22,315 bases of DNA from Chara braunii (taxonomy: Eukaryota; Streptophyta; Charophyceae; Charales; Characeae), in the NCBI GenBank assembly GCA_003427395.1, contig BFEA01000095.1, positions 1,580,080 through 1,602,394 on the forward strand, in the 5' to 3' direction. A program made the position numbers and the translations under genes. The notes beneath the pieces are model-generated. The model searched no databases. It saw nothing but the letters and a program-made list of their open reading frames with translations, and had not been told where the DNA came from. This document shows positions 1 through 9,198 of this stretch, piece by piece; the stretch's first letter is position 1; every line of letters begins with the position of its first letter.

Positions 1-644
1 ATGCAGCCCGCGGGCCAACTAGACACAGCAAGGAAGAGAGAGAGGGCGGGAATGACGAAGCTCAAGAAGAGAGATACAGTTACAAAGGCGCCCTGACCAA
101 AATTACAGTTACACGTAAGATTAAGGGCGCCGACGAATTAGAGCTCCGTTGCAGCCGCAAAAAGAAGTGCGGGGGCAAGAACACCTCGCAGCAAAAAAAA
201 TTCCGAATTCCTAAATTCCTATCTAATGCAAAAATGCAAAAAAAGCTTTAATAAAGCACAAATCCCCAAAAAAAGTCCGAAATTCCGAGAGCCATCAAGG
301 GTTCGACAAGATTCGAAAAAGAATTTCAAAAAGAAGCAAAATTTCCCGCGCGATCATTACACAAAAAAAATAAAACCGACAACAGAACAAGAAAGAAGTG
401 ACGTCACACAGTATTATTCGCGCCTCTGTCGGCGCGCCAGCCACTCAACCGATCGTCGCGGGACTTGCCCAGCCCTGAACCCAGCAATCCGAAAAGAAGC
501 GACGCAAAAAGACGAAGAAGCGAGGACACCGATGCAATTTTCCCGTCGATCCCGATCTCCCGTAATTGGCCCAACCTTCCCATCTTAAGCCCCTTCCTTG
601 TCGTCGCGCAGAAAATTGCGCGGAACAGAAAGTGGTTCGTCACA
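1..644 (-). mobile_element. Inverted LTR 5' end (element C, partial)
   Basis: Read on the minus strand from 644, this stretch matches the start of the LTR at 1200 over about 640 bases with small indels. Both begin TGTGACGAACCAC, and local runs are close to 90% identical by eye (for example the GGAAGGTTGGGCCAATTACG stretch in both). The match breaks off sharply at 644/645 and 1199/1200, as expected for a true LTR terminus beginning TG. It includes the paired TGTAACTGTA words (74-84 and 102-113 on the minus strand) found in the other LTRs. The rest of this element lies left of the window. The reading frames seen here on either strand are not credible genes. Confidence 0.75.
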
Positions 645-1199
645 GTGCCATCTTAACATCTCTGCCGGACCAGAAGCAGGCAGGATTACTCTGGCAAATT
701 TATCACTTGGCAATCTCAACAGCACAATGGATAGCTACTAAGAGCCAACACCGGGATCAGATATGCGCAGCGGGGTGTGGGCAAGTGGAGACGATCCCTC
801 ATTTATTGGTACAATGCCCGCAGCTTCAGTTTTTTTGGTCATGGTGGAGCAAGGAAAACGCAGATGGGACGCCGTTGGAAGTCACTGAGGAGGATGACGC
901 AGCCATCCTTCTGGGAGCGCTAATGAAAGTTGGCAGGCCACCCTTTGGAGACCTGCTGTCTGCGGAAATGGTGCGAGCAGCAGTGTTGTGGACTGTATGG
1001 ACACTGCGAAACGACCGCTGTAGACAGGGAGTGAAGCCCCCATTGCAGGCATATCAGGAAAGGGCGATGGAGAACTTAAGGATTGCATTGCAGGCAGACT
1101 ATCGACGGTGTAGATATGGGGGCTGTGTGAAGGAGGAAGAATTTTGGAAAAGATGGGAGCGGTACCCGCTCTTAGTGACTAGGGATCCCGACACAGGCC
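645..1199 (+). pseudogene. LINE reverse-transcriptase tail with zf-RVT zinc-binding region
   Basis: The plus frame is open through this stretch to a TGA at 1202-1204 that belongs to the adjoining LTR. It encodes Cys-x3-Cys followed by ETIPHLLVQC (about 764-818), then a Trp-rich stretch (FFWSWW) and a basic, Trp-containing tail. Cys-x-Cys with a later HLL/HLF-x2-C is the pattern of the zf-RVT domain found after the reverse transcriptase of non-LTR retrotransposons. No RT core is present, so this is a LINE 3'-end fragment. It is bounded exactly by two LTR tips pointing away from each other, so it is probably old target DNA caught between two LTR-element insertions. The upstream ATG at 566 lies in the LTR and is not a real start. 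Confidence 0.7.
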
Positions 1200-1748
1200 T
1201 GTGACGAACCACTTCTTGTAACGCGCGATTTTCTGCGCGGTTGCAACGAGGGATCCTAAGCTGGGAAGGTTGGGCCAATTACGGGAGAACGGGATCGGTG
1301 GGAAATTGCATCAGTATCCTTGCTTTTTCGTCTTTTTCGTCGCTTTTTTTCGGATGGCTGGGTTCGGAGCTGGGTTTGTCCAGGGTCGGCCGGCTGATTG
1401 ATTGGTCGGATGGATGTCTGGCGCGCCTCCGCGCGCGCGAATAATAAATGTTGATGTCATTTCTTTCGGTTCGGTTTCGATCTTTTGGGCGCGGACATCG
1501 CGCGGGAATTTGCCTTGTTTTTTTTGAATTTTTTCTTTCAAATCTTTTTCAAATTTTGTCGAGCCCTGATGGCTCTCGGAATTCGGACTTCTCTTCCCGG
1601 AACCTGTACTTTTGTCTTTCGCATTAGTTAGGAAGTTAGGAATTTTGTAATTAGGACTTTCTTTTGCCGCGCGGCGCCCTTATTTGCTTGCGCGCCTCTT
1701 TTTGCGGCTGCCACGGTACTCGGATTAATGGGCGCTTTTAATCGGCTG

Positions 1749-1787
1749 TGTAACTGTAATCTTGGGCGGGCTACATTGTAACTGTAT
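1749..1787 (+). promoter_or_regulatory. Paired TGTAACTGTA motifs (MYB-like)
   Basis: TGTAACTGTAAT at 1749-1760 and TGTAACTGTAT at 1777-1787 lie about 210-250 bases upstream of the TATA box. The same pair is kept in the LTR at 12002-12047 and in the inverted LTR at 74-113. TAACTG is a classical core site for plant MYB proteins. Enhancer function is inferred from position and conservation. Confidence 0.45.
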
Positions 1788-1994
1788 CATTCTTCTTGCA
1801 CTTCGTCTCTCCTGCCCTCCCTCTCTTTCTTTCGCTGTGATTTTTGTAAACCGCGGCTTGCATGCTCGGATCGATGCGTGAAGAAGGGTTGCGTCCCCCA
1901 CGCCGCGGCCTGATCATGCAAAACGCAGGCACTCCCTCTCTAATCCCCGTTCTAAGTCTTGGCAATTCCGTGTTCTTCGCGCATGCATGCACGC

Positions 1995-2002
1995 TATAAA
2001 AT
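1995..2002 (+). promoter_or_regulatory. LTR A TATA box
   Basis: TATAAAAT follows ACGC and sits in a block aligned with TATAAAT at 12265-12271 in the second LTR. It would mark the U3 region and place transcription start near 2025-2035, leaving an unusually long transcribed leader of about 1.5 kb before the primer-binding site. Confidence 0.6.
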
Positions 2003-2091
2003 CCGGCTGCGCGATTGGTTAACTCTCTTAACCCGTTGTTGGAAGCTTGGGGCTGCGCGATCAGGAAGGGTCGGCACACGAGCGAAGTAAG

Positions 2092-2099
2092 AGGTGAGT
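2092..2099 (+). promoter_or_regulatory. Candidate 5' splice site in LTR leader
   Basis: AG/GTGAGT fits the plant donor consensus. An aligned CA/GTGAGT occurs in the second LTR at 12354-12361. Both lie about 90-100 bases downstream of the TATA box, so an intron could remove much of the long leader. No acceptor was assigned. Confidence 0.35.
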
Positions 2100-2897
2100 A
2101 GAGCAGGAGTCGGGCGATCCGGCGAGCTGGTGCCGAACGCGCAGGGTTGACGCGAGCCACGACGGACTGTGGGCGCGGGCGAACCTGACGGGTGCGAGAG
2201 GACTAAGCGGGGTGACGACTCCGTGGGTTGGTGAGTGACGACGGACTGTCCGCATTGGAGAAGAAGAGCGAGAGAGAGAGAGAGTTGAGGTTGATGGACG
2301 CGGTTTTGCTGTTTCTTTGTCTCTTTCCCCTCTCTGTCTGTGTATATAAATTTTGATTGCGGTTCCGGGTGGTTTGCCCGTTCTTGTTTTTCGTCTCGGC
2401 TTTCTGTAATCTGGACTTGGGTTTTTGCTCACACTTGTCCTTGCGATGTCCGTTTCGATTGCATTATGTGTATGTTGCTGAGTGAATGGATGTATGGATG
2501 CCATGATTAATCGTTATCTTTCCATCGAACTTTTGTCTGCACCTGATGTAGATGTAAATGGGATGGGAATTTGGCCCCGATCGCGATTTTGTTCTCATTT
2601 TTGCTTACCTCACGATTGGGTTGTGATGTGGTTGCATCTCGCATAGCCGAAACTCATGAAGCAACTAGATGATCCGATGACTGACCCCGCGAACGCCGCG
2701 CGGAGATACATGTAAACGCGATCCGAATCACACCATTACACGCATCCCCGTGCGTTGATTCGCCCCTCCAAAAAGATTCGCGGCGGAACCATCATCTCGT
2801 ACGAGCACGCTTAGGCGCGACTAGGTACGCCTGCCATGCACGTGTTCGTGCGTGGTGACGATAACCCGACCGGAGTTATCCCATATCCGATGACGCC

Positions 2898-3388
2898 ATG
2901 ACGCGATCTTGGAGCTTAGACTCATCTTACGACCGGTATAATTTCTCCCCTTGGATAAACGAACTGCTAAGGCAACGGTACCCTGTCACACGGAAAATCG
3001 ACTATGTCCGCGGGAATTCCACTGCGCCACCTCTAGCGACCCCCGGTGCTCGAATTTCCCTTCCCCCGACCATACCTACTTCTTCATCTACCCGGGATTC
3101 GTCGTCGTCACCACCAGTTTCCCTCCTTTCCGCCTTCTCCTTCTGTATCATCAACTCTGCGTCGTCCCGTGGCCGGCCATAGCCCCCTATTGGCCCAGCA
3201 CGCCCTGCGAAAATTGTCGACGTAGCGGCGAGCGGAGAACCCCGGAATTCCGAAGGCCCAACTCAAACGCGCAGCGGCCTGCGCCGTGTGGCAGCTCCCG
3301 ACGGCCCAACTTTTCAAGACCACCTCCTCCGCGGAGGGACTTCCCCATAGGCCGCCGCCCACAGTACCCAGGCCCCGTCGGACCTTGA
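2898..3388 (+). pseudogene. LTR-embedded small ORF, frameshifted
   Basis: An ATG at 2898 opens a frame (to 3182) whose downstream part seems to continue in another frame (open 2951-3388). The second frame reads FPSPDHTYFF, then a hydrophobic VVV stretch, FPPF, then VVPWPAIAPYWP and CENCRR. The LTR of element B has the same order in its own frame (13147-13449): HFPDH, VIIEPDIIIIETEFPPYY, TVAPWPALAPYWP, CSECR. Conservation of residues and spacing between strongly diverged LTRs argues for a real protein of roughly 110-150 residues, probably frameshifted around 3030-3050 here. Function is unknown. I do not recognise the family; the CxxCR end could be half of a metal site. It lies downstream of the predicted transcription start, so it would be in the mRNA leader upstream of gag. 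Confidence 0.45.
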
Positions 3389-3535
3389 GTCCCTTGCGCA
3401 TGCGCCCCTTATTCGCCCAATTGCATTCATACCCCTAAGACTCCCCCACTTTTTCCAAAAATCCTTGGCACACCCCTTTTAGCACTTCCAGGCCCACATC
3501 CTACTCCGATCGGGAAGTCGCGCTGGGCATGAGGT

Positions 3536-3547
3536 TGGTATCGGAGC
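3536..3547 (+). other. Primer-binding site of element A (tRNA-iMet)
   Basis: TGGTATCGGAGC differs by one base from TGGTATCAGAGC, the complement of the 3' end of plant initiator Met-tRNA, which primes minus-strand DNA in many plant LTR elements. It directly follows the LTR. The identical 12 bases follow the second LTR at 13878. Bases 3548-3689 are untranslated leader with no other feature seen. Confidence 0.8.
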
Positions 3548-3689
3548 CCGACAAGTGGCGAGGGTCTTAGGATTGATAGCACGATTAATTAGGCGACCTG
3601 GCTAATCAAGGGCGACCTCTCCCTCGGAACGTGCATAGACGCGACCCTATCGTCACCCGAAGCAGATCGGCTAACCGACGAGCGGCCAA

Positions 3690-5000
3690 TATGGCTGCCA
3701 ATGTGCCAAACCCCGATTCCGCAACAGAACGCTAATCCACCGAATCAACCCACCCCACGTGCATGGGCTCCCATGATGCCACCTGATCTCTCTTTGTTCG
3801 ATCCAGCACACCATCTCGCAGGAGCATGGCTGGCCACGCTTAGAGCCCAACAGTATACTGACAATGAAGCACATATCAATATTCCCGCCCGATTGGGGGG
3901 AGACGCTCATCATTGGTTTAGTACCTACGTGTGGCTTGACCTCCCGACCTTCGAACGGGATTTCATTAACCGATTCGATTATGTTCACCCCGAGCAAGTG
4001 TTGTACTTGATCAAGTACCGAGTGCAAAAACCTCTCGAATCTGTTGCAGAATATCGAAACATATTCTACAGAATGTTCGTGAAAACTGAGCGAGGTGAGC
4101 AAGTAGGAAGAGATATGTTCATTGACGGGCTCCGCAGCCGAACAATAAGGGCTAAGTTGCGGAAGCAATTTTCCCCCATCACTCACACGCTACAACAAAT
4201 CATGGCTGCTGCGGAAGAAATGGAACGAAAGTTCGCGGCAAACTTCCTAGAAGGAGAAGACTATCCTAGGGAGGGAGACTCGACCGAACTTGCACGAGCA
4301 AGAGCTGAGCTGGCTGCCCTACAGAACAAATTTGAAAACATGGGTTTGTATCCGGGCCCGTCACCTATATGGAACAGATAGGTCCTAAACGACTGGTCCT
4401 AAGTGAGGTTCCGAGCACTTCCGCTCTTGTAATGCCTCCACCCTTAGGGCATTACCCCCGCCACCAGTTGAGGCCCCCGTACGAACGAACGAATCAGCGG
4501 CCATTTTCGAACTAACCAAAATCTTGATTAGTTTGATCCAGGAAAGCAAAAAGGAGCAGCGAGAGCACAATGCTCGGCTGGAAACCATGATGAGGAACAT
4601 GCGGCCCATTGCGGTACGCGCCCCTCCTCCGATGCCGCAAGGATTAGCCCCTGCACCTACGCTCGGAGGAGCCGCAAACAATCTAAATGTCTGTTATGCC
4701 TGCCATCAGCCAGGGCATTTGGCCCGAGACTGTCCCCACCGACCCCCGAAACAACGGATCGGGGTGGCACCCATGGCTGCGGCCCCCATCGCTAACGGGC
4801 CCAGACGAGTCGGAGCTTTGGTGGAAGAAGTAGAGGGTGGGGGAAGTGCCCTGGCCACCACGGAAGAGGTCACCGAGCTAATCCCGCTAGATCAGTACGT
4901 ATCGCTCGGATACCCTGGGCTTGGAATGATCGGAACAATCAGACCAGCACCAGAACCAAAAGAGGTGGCGGAGTGGCGACCGTCTCTAGGAGAAATGTAG
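3690..5000 (+). pseudogene. gag: gag of element A (capsid and CCHC zinc knuckle), frameshifted
   Basis: Gag forms the cytoplasmic virus-like particle and packages element RNA. The frame open 3701-4381 carries a retrotransposon gag domain: INIPARLGGDAHHWF, then the typical FERDFINRF and EYRNIFYRMF stretches. The CCHC knuckle CYACHQPGHLARDC (C-x2-C-x4-H-x4-C) is at 4692-4733 in the frame open 4524-5000. Comparison with the gag at 13994 shows one protein broken by two indels, near 4360 and 4445; the bridging stretch (VTYMEQIGPKR, then PPPVEAPVRTNESAAIFELT) is readable in shifted frames. The start is unsure: ATG 3690 reads MAANVPNPDSA in a frame that soon stops, ATG 3701 in the gag frame. A TAG at 4998-5000 separates it from the protease in the same frame. 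Confidence 0.85.
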
Positions 5001-6197
5001 TCGGGAGGACCCACCTTTCTCACAGGAGAGATCGATGTATTAAACATCATCCGAGCCTTGGACTATCGGATTCCACTTCCAATCGGTCATCTACTCTCGA
5101 TCTCCGAGCAAGCCAATGAGCGAATGCTACAGCATTGCAAGGCAAACCGAAAGCGATTCGCCCTCGCCCGAACACCGAACGTAAAAGCCAAAAGCCCCAC
5201 GCCCGAAGAAAACCCGGCAGGCACTTCGGATCCGATACGGATAGGTTTAATTCAGAAAGACGACCATTTCCTACGGATTAAACCAATTCCGTGGAATTCC
5301 GCAGAATGCGATATTGAAATTTGGGGAATTTCTTACAACGCAATTATAGATTCGAGAGCAGCAGTGCTGGCTATTTCACTGAGAGTGGTCGAAAGGGCCG
5401 GTAGGAAAAACAATCTGATCATGCTCACTGAGAAAGATCAGCTCGTTTCGGCAGATGAAGAAAAGATCAAGACCATGGGAAGAATGACCAATGTCGCTTT
5501 CCGATTAGGAAAAGTCAACGCGCTTGGAGATGTCGTAGTACTAGACGTTAATACGTACGACGTTCTTTTCAGACTTCCCGCTCTTGTGGCTCTACGAGCA
5601 AACTTGGATTTCGAACGAAGATCGATTATCCTGCGAAATACAGGAGGAAAACCCTACGCTGTGCCCATGCGATTGACCCTTCGTACTACCATTAACACGG
5701 TCCCACGGGTTTCGCCGATAATGGCAGGGACCCTCCGCATGATTTCCTGGGATGAATCCGCCGATGAAAAGTTATCAACGAATGATGCGGACATTAGTGA
5801 TGAAGATGATCCGGAAATCTTGAAATTAGCACGACAGCGCGTTTATTACCCACCGCCCAAAACGATAGCGAGAACGATGCAACTGACCAGCCAAAAAATT
5901 CAAAGGACCAAGACGATGATCTTTGGTGAGCCCCTCGTGCAGATTTCGAGGATGGTCGATTCTTTGGAACCCCCTCAAACTCTGTACGAAGAAATCACCC
6001 CTCTCCTCGCCCGGTATAACGACAAGAAGCACTATTGTGACATTACGGATCTACCCAAGTCCTTATTGACATCTGCTAAAGAAGTGAGATTGTTACGCTT
6101 AGGGGCGGAAACAAGTTCTCTGGAACCCCCTGGGCGTCTCGAAGACGAAATAGACGAACGGGGGATAAAGATCGCAACCAAGAACGTGCCGTGGTAG
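5001..6197 (+). pseudogene. Aspartic protease (retropepsin-like) region of pol, catalytic motif lost
   Basis: Would cut the Gag-Pol polyprotein. The frame is continuous with the gag C-terminus, separated only by TAG 4998-5000; the first ATG is 5058. The protease fold shows at YNAIIDSRAAVLAIS (about residues 93-107) and at VVVLDVNTYDVLFRLPAL (about 160-177). The family requires DSG or DTG at the active site and usually LLG near the second half. Here both glycine positions read Arg: AGA at 5355-5357 and AGA at 5571-5573, each one G-to-A change from GGA. The protein is therefore almost certainly inactive. The C-terminal 190 residues are an acidic linker without a recognised domain. The frame closes with TAG at 6195-6197, inside what looks like a continuing polyprotein. 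Confidence 0.75.
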
Positions 6198-7253
6198 GAT
6201 ATTTGTGACGGAATTACCCCGGAATGACACGTGGCAATCCGGGAGGAAGACCCCCAGATGATGGCCACGGTGTTCTCCTGGCGGTCGGACCATTCCTTCA
6301 TTTCCGCACCCCCGCCCGATGTGACAAAACAAGCGCGCACGAAACAGATTGACGTTCGGATTTGGGACCAACTCTTCGAACTACACGTTCCACAGTATGT
6401 ACCGGATGAAATTCATCAGGTGATCGCGGATATTCTAACGGAATATCAAGGAGCAATTAGTATGACAGACACTGATATTGGCTTGTCCTTAGTAATTCAA
6501 CATGAAATCCAGACAGGAAATCACTCCCCGATTCACTGCAAACCTTACCGGTATTCCTTGATTGAACGCAAAAATGCCCTCGAACGGATTCGAGAATTCG
6601 AAGCCAGCGGGTGGATCGAACCCGCCACTGGACCTTGGTCCTTTCCCGTAGTGTTAGTACCAAAGAAAAACGGAGCGATTCGCATTTGTATTGATTATCG
6701 CAAGCTGAATGAGATCGCAATCAAAGATGTGTATCCCCTCCCCCGGATTGATGATTTGTTGGATGCGATTGGGTGCGCTAACTATTTTAGCAAGTTCGAT
6801 ATTCGGCATGACTTCCATCATATTCTGGTGAGGGAGGAAGAACGGCCGAAGACGGCCTTTGTACAGTTTGAAGGCACATGGCAATGGGTTCGATTCCGAT
6901 GGGGATCTGCAACGCGCCTGCCACGTTTCAGCGAGCGATGAACACGGCTGGCACAAGGGATGATTAACTTCTGCGTGATCGTGTACATGGACGATATCCT
7001 GGTCTATTCGGAAACCTATCACGGGCACTCGCAGCATATCGAATGGACGTTGGGCGCATTGAGAGACGCTGGGTTCAAGATTGTGCTCGAAAAGAGCGAA
7101 TTTTTCCTCTCAGAAATTTCGTCCTTGGGCTACGTGGTGACACGTGGAGGACTACGGCCGGACTCAAGAAAGGTTGCGGCGGTGAAAGAAGCCCTGGCAC
7201 CCACGTCGCTGACGCAGGTTCGAGCTTTCTTGGGATTAGCGTCGTACTACTGA
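6198..7253 (+). pseudogene. pol: Reverse transcriptase of element A, frameshifted
   Basis: Copies element RNA to DNA. The frame open 6231-6941 has the Ty3/Gypsy RT entry (IEPATGPWSFPVVLVPKKNG, then ICIDYRKLNEIAIKDVYPLP) and the motif A region FSKFDIRHDFHHI, where the usual SGYHQI is altered. Around 6895-6955 the frame slips: GICNAPATFQRAMN is readable only one frame over. It then returns to the first frame, where the catalytic YMDD box is intact at 6984-6995, followed by FEKSEF-like and LGYVV motifs. TGA at 7251-7253 ends it after LGLASYY, where homologues normally continue into RRFI. Upstream, TAG 6195 and TGA 6225 are in the same frame, so protease, RT and RNase H were one polyprotein. Confidence 0.9.
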
Positions 7254-7892
7254 CGCTTCATCAAGGGCTTTGCCGCGATTGCACGGCCATTAACGAATCT
7301 GTAAAGGAAGGACCAGCCTCTCAGCTGGGACGCGGAGTGCCAACAGGCTTTCGCAACCCTCAAGGACGCTCTGGCGACGGCCCCTATTTTGATTCGGCCG
7401 GACCCTTCGAAACTGTTCATTCTCATCACAGACTGGCAACCGGAAGCTATCTCCGCTATTTTAGCGCAGAAGGGGAACGATGGTCGTGAACACGTCATCA
7501 AATGCGCATCACGCACGGTACCGGACGAACGGAGGAATGACTCAGCACCTCAAGGCGAATGCTATGCAGTGATCTGGGGAATCCAACACTTCCATCCGTA
7601 TCCCTACGGACAAAAGTTTCGCCTCGTGACGGATCACGAGGCTCTGCTAGCTTTGAAGAAGCTCACCAACTACACGGGCATGATCGGCCGTTGGGCGGTG
7701 CGACTGCAAGAATACGACTTCGATATCGTCCATCGAAAGACGGAGCGACACGGCAACACGGACGGGCTGACACGTCTGCATCAACCTACCAAGGTACCAA
7801 AGGGCGAAGAAATTACACCGTGGAAAGAGTCGGACCTGACCAACGAGCCTAAGTACGAACAAGTGGCAGTCCTCCCACGCGGCAAGAATTAA
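7254..7892 (+). pseudogene. RNase H domain of element A pol
   Basis: Removes RNA from the RNA/DNA hybrid during reverse transcription. It follows RT in the same frame, past TGA 7251 and TAA 7302-7304. Visible motifs: the connection stretch RRFIKGFAAIARPLTN, then LSWDAECQQAFATLK, then the RNase H block with ITDWQPEAISAILAQ (first Asp near 7434), GECYAVIWGIQHFHPY (Glu), LVTDHEALLALKK (Asp) and IVHRKTERHGNTDGLTRL at the end. The acidic residues expected for catalysis look present. The frame ends at TAA 7890-7892; the next domain continues one frame over, consistent with a small indel near 7880. Confidence 0.88.
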
Positions 7893-7902
7893 AACAGTGG
7901 CG

Positions 7903-8352
7903 ATGGGTGACGGACGTAACCCCACTACCCCTCTCTCTCCCCTTTCCTCCTCGTCTCTCCTCTCCCTGCCTGACAAATTTTGCTATTTTTGCGAAGCTAT
8001 CTCCCGCGTATACTCGGTCTCCATGCGTCCTAACGGGGAAGGGTATGTTGATTGGATAGATTGCCGACAGTGTGTTGCACGGGCCCACGGCTTGTGCATC
8101 CAATGCAGAAACGATAGTAAACCATGGTTGTGCCCCTTGTGCCGGACCGACAAGATTCCAACCGAGGCTCGCTTTTTGGATGCCACATCAAAAGTGTTGG
8201 AAAAGACCCGAAAATTTAGAAGGGCCGAAGTATGGACTGATATTGCCTTAATTGCCACCTTGGTTGGCAACCCTCTCCAGGATTTCACCAAGGAAGATCG
8301 GAGGAGGGCCAACGAGAGGGCTCGGGATTACAGATGGACAGAGGGCAGATAA
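7903..8352 (+). pseudogene. PHD-like zinc finger domain in pol, between RNase H and integrase
   Basis: After a Ser/Leu-rich linker the frame encodes Cys residues and one His as C-x2-C-x23-C-x2-C-x4-H-x2-C-x11-C-x2-C (nucleotides 7981-8142): CYFC, DWIDCRQC, AHGLC and PWLCPLC. The C4HC3 order, the hydrophobic DWI before the second pair and the Trp two residues before the last CxxC are hallmarks of PHD fingers. The first gap is slightly long and the last slightly short for the family. PHD fingers read histone tails, so a role in chromatin targeting of integration is a reasonable inference, not shown. All eight ligands are intact although neighbouring domains are damaged. About 90 further charged residues lead to TAA 8350-8352, beyond which the same frame runs into integrase. 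A RING-like or other cross-brace finger is the alternative. Confidence 0.65.
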
Positions 8353-9198
8353 GAAAAACGGAAAACAGACGGCAGTGGGATTTGGATGGTTGTGCCGCAT
8401 CCATTCATGCGGTATGTCTGGGTTAAGACGGCGCACGAGGAAACTACGGCTCATTTTGCCATACGAATCACGGAGTCTGCTATCGACAAAAGTGAGTGGT
8501 ACTGGTCCAATATCTGCGACAATGTGAAATACATCATCGCCAACTGTCAAGTCTTCACCGCTGATAAAGCGCCGATTCATCCCCCAAGACCGATAGTGCC
8601 CACGGTAGTTGAACGACCGTTTCAAAGAGTGAGCATGGATACTACCGACATAGTGGTTCCTCCTGGCCCTAATAGCTGCGAATATTCAGTCCTATTGGTA
8701 TTTGTCGACCATTTCTCCAAATGGATCGAGGCGTACCCTTGTCGCACACGACAAGCCACTGAAATCGCGTGATACGTCAATCATTTCCTCGGGATGCATC
8801 AGGATACGGAAGAGATCCTGACTGATAACGGGGCTAAATTCAGGGGAGAGGTGCTAAGGAATCTGGTCCTACATGGCGTCGCCATACGGAACACGGCACC
8901 CCACATGTCACAATCCAATGGGCTGGTCGAGAACGCTAACCGGGTGATCAAGACAGCATTGCGACGAAATATCGCGGCACGGGATCCAAGGCCCTGGCCC
9001 GATATCATCGATGACATCCTGGCGGTCCACAGCGGAACGCCCCACGAATCGACGGGGTTAAGCCCCTTCCAATTAAGGACCAATAGCGTCGCTTGCGTTT
9101 CGATACCAAGCCTCCCAGATGAGTCTACATTGAACCAACGGCCCACCAGGGCCACGGCTCGGGACAAGGCCAAACGACACCTAGAGCTAATGGAATAG
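8353..9198 (+). pseudogene. Integrase (zinc-binding N-terminus and DDE core) of element A
   Basis: Inserts the cDNA into the host chromosome. In the frame of the PHD-like region, an HHCC-type N-terminus is seen as HEETTAH (8434-8454), then WYWSNICDNVKYIIANCQVF; the second Cys of the expected C-x2-C reads Phe (TTC at 8554-8556), so this site is damaged. The catalytic core is complete in its acidic residues: Asp in VSMDTTDI (8638-8640), Asp in ILTDNGAKF (8824-8826) and Glu in SNGLVENANR (8929-8931), with 34 residues between the last two, close to the usual D-x35-E. TGA at 8770-8772 interrupts the core in frame and TAG 9196-9198 ends the open stretch. Two stops plus the lost Cys make it a pseudogene. 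Confidence 0.88.

Larger units (their letters stand above)
1200..3535 (+). mobile_element. LTR of Gypsy element A
   Basis: Starts TGTGACGAACC at the same point where the inverted copy at 644 starts, and ends just before the primer-binding site at 3536. From about 1732 onward it is homologous to the LTR at 11988-13877: paired TGTAACTGTAAT words, a TATA box, the GGCGATCCG block, a GA microsatellite (2262-2286 versus 12531-12550), and a near-identical end block containing AATCCTTGGCACACCCC. Positions 1200-1731 have no counterpart in the second LTR. At about 2.3 kb the LTR is long. No gene was found in 2290-2890. The exact 3' end is uncertain by a few bases; the last CA before the primer-binding site is at 3528-3529. 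Confidence 0.75.

Noticed and set aside
1771-2504. Minus-strand ORFs of 129 and 147 codons in LTR A
   Set aside because: They lie across promoter, microsatellite and leader, are not conserved in LTR B, and have low-complexity Ser/Thr/Arg/Pro composition.
3671-4186. Minus-strand ORF of 171 codons
   Set aside because: Antisense shadow of gag; the same shadow appears opposite gag B at 14063-14551.
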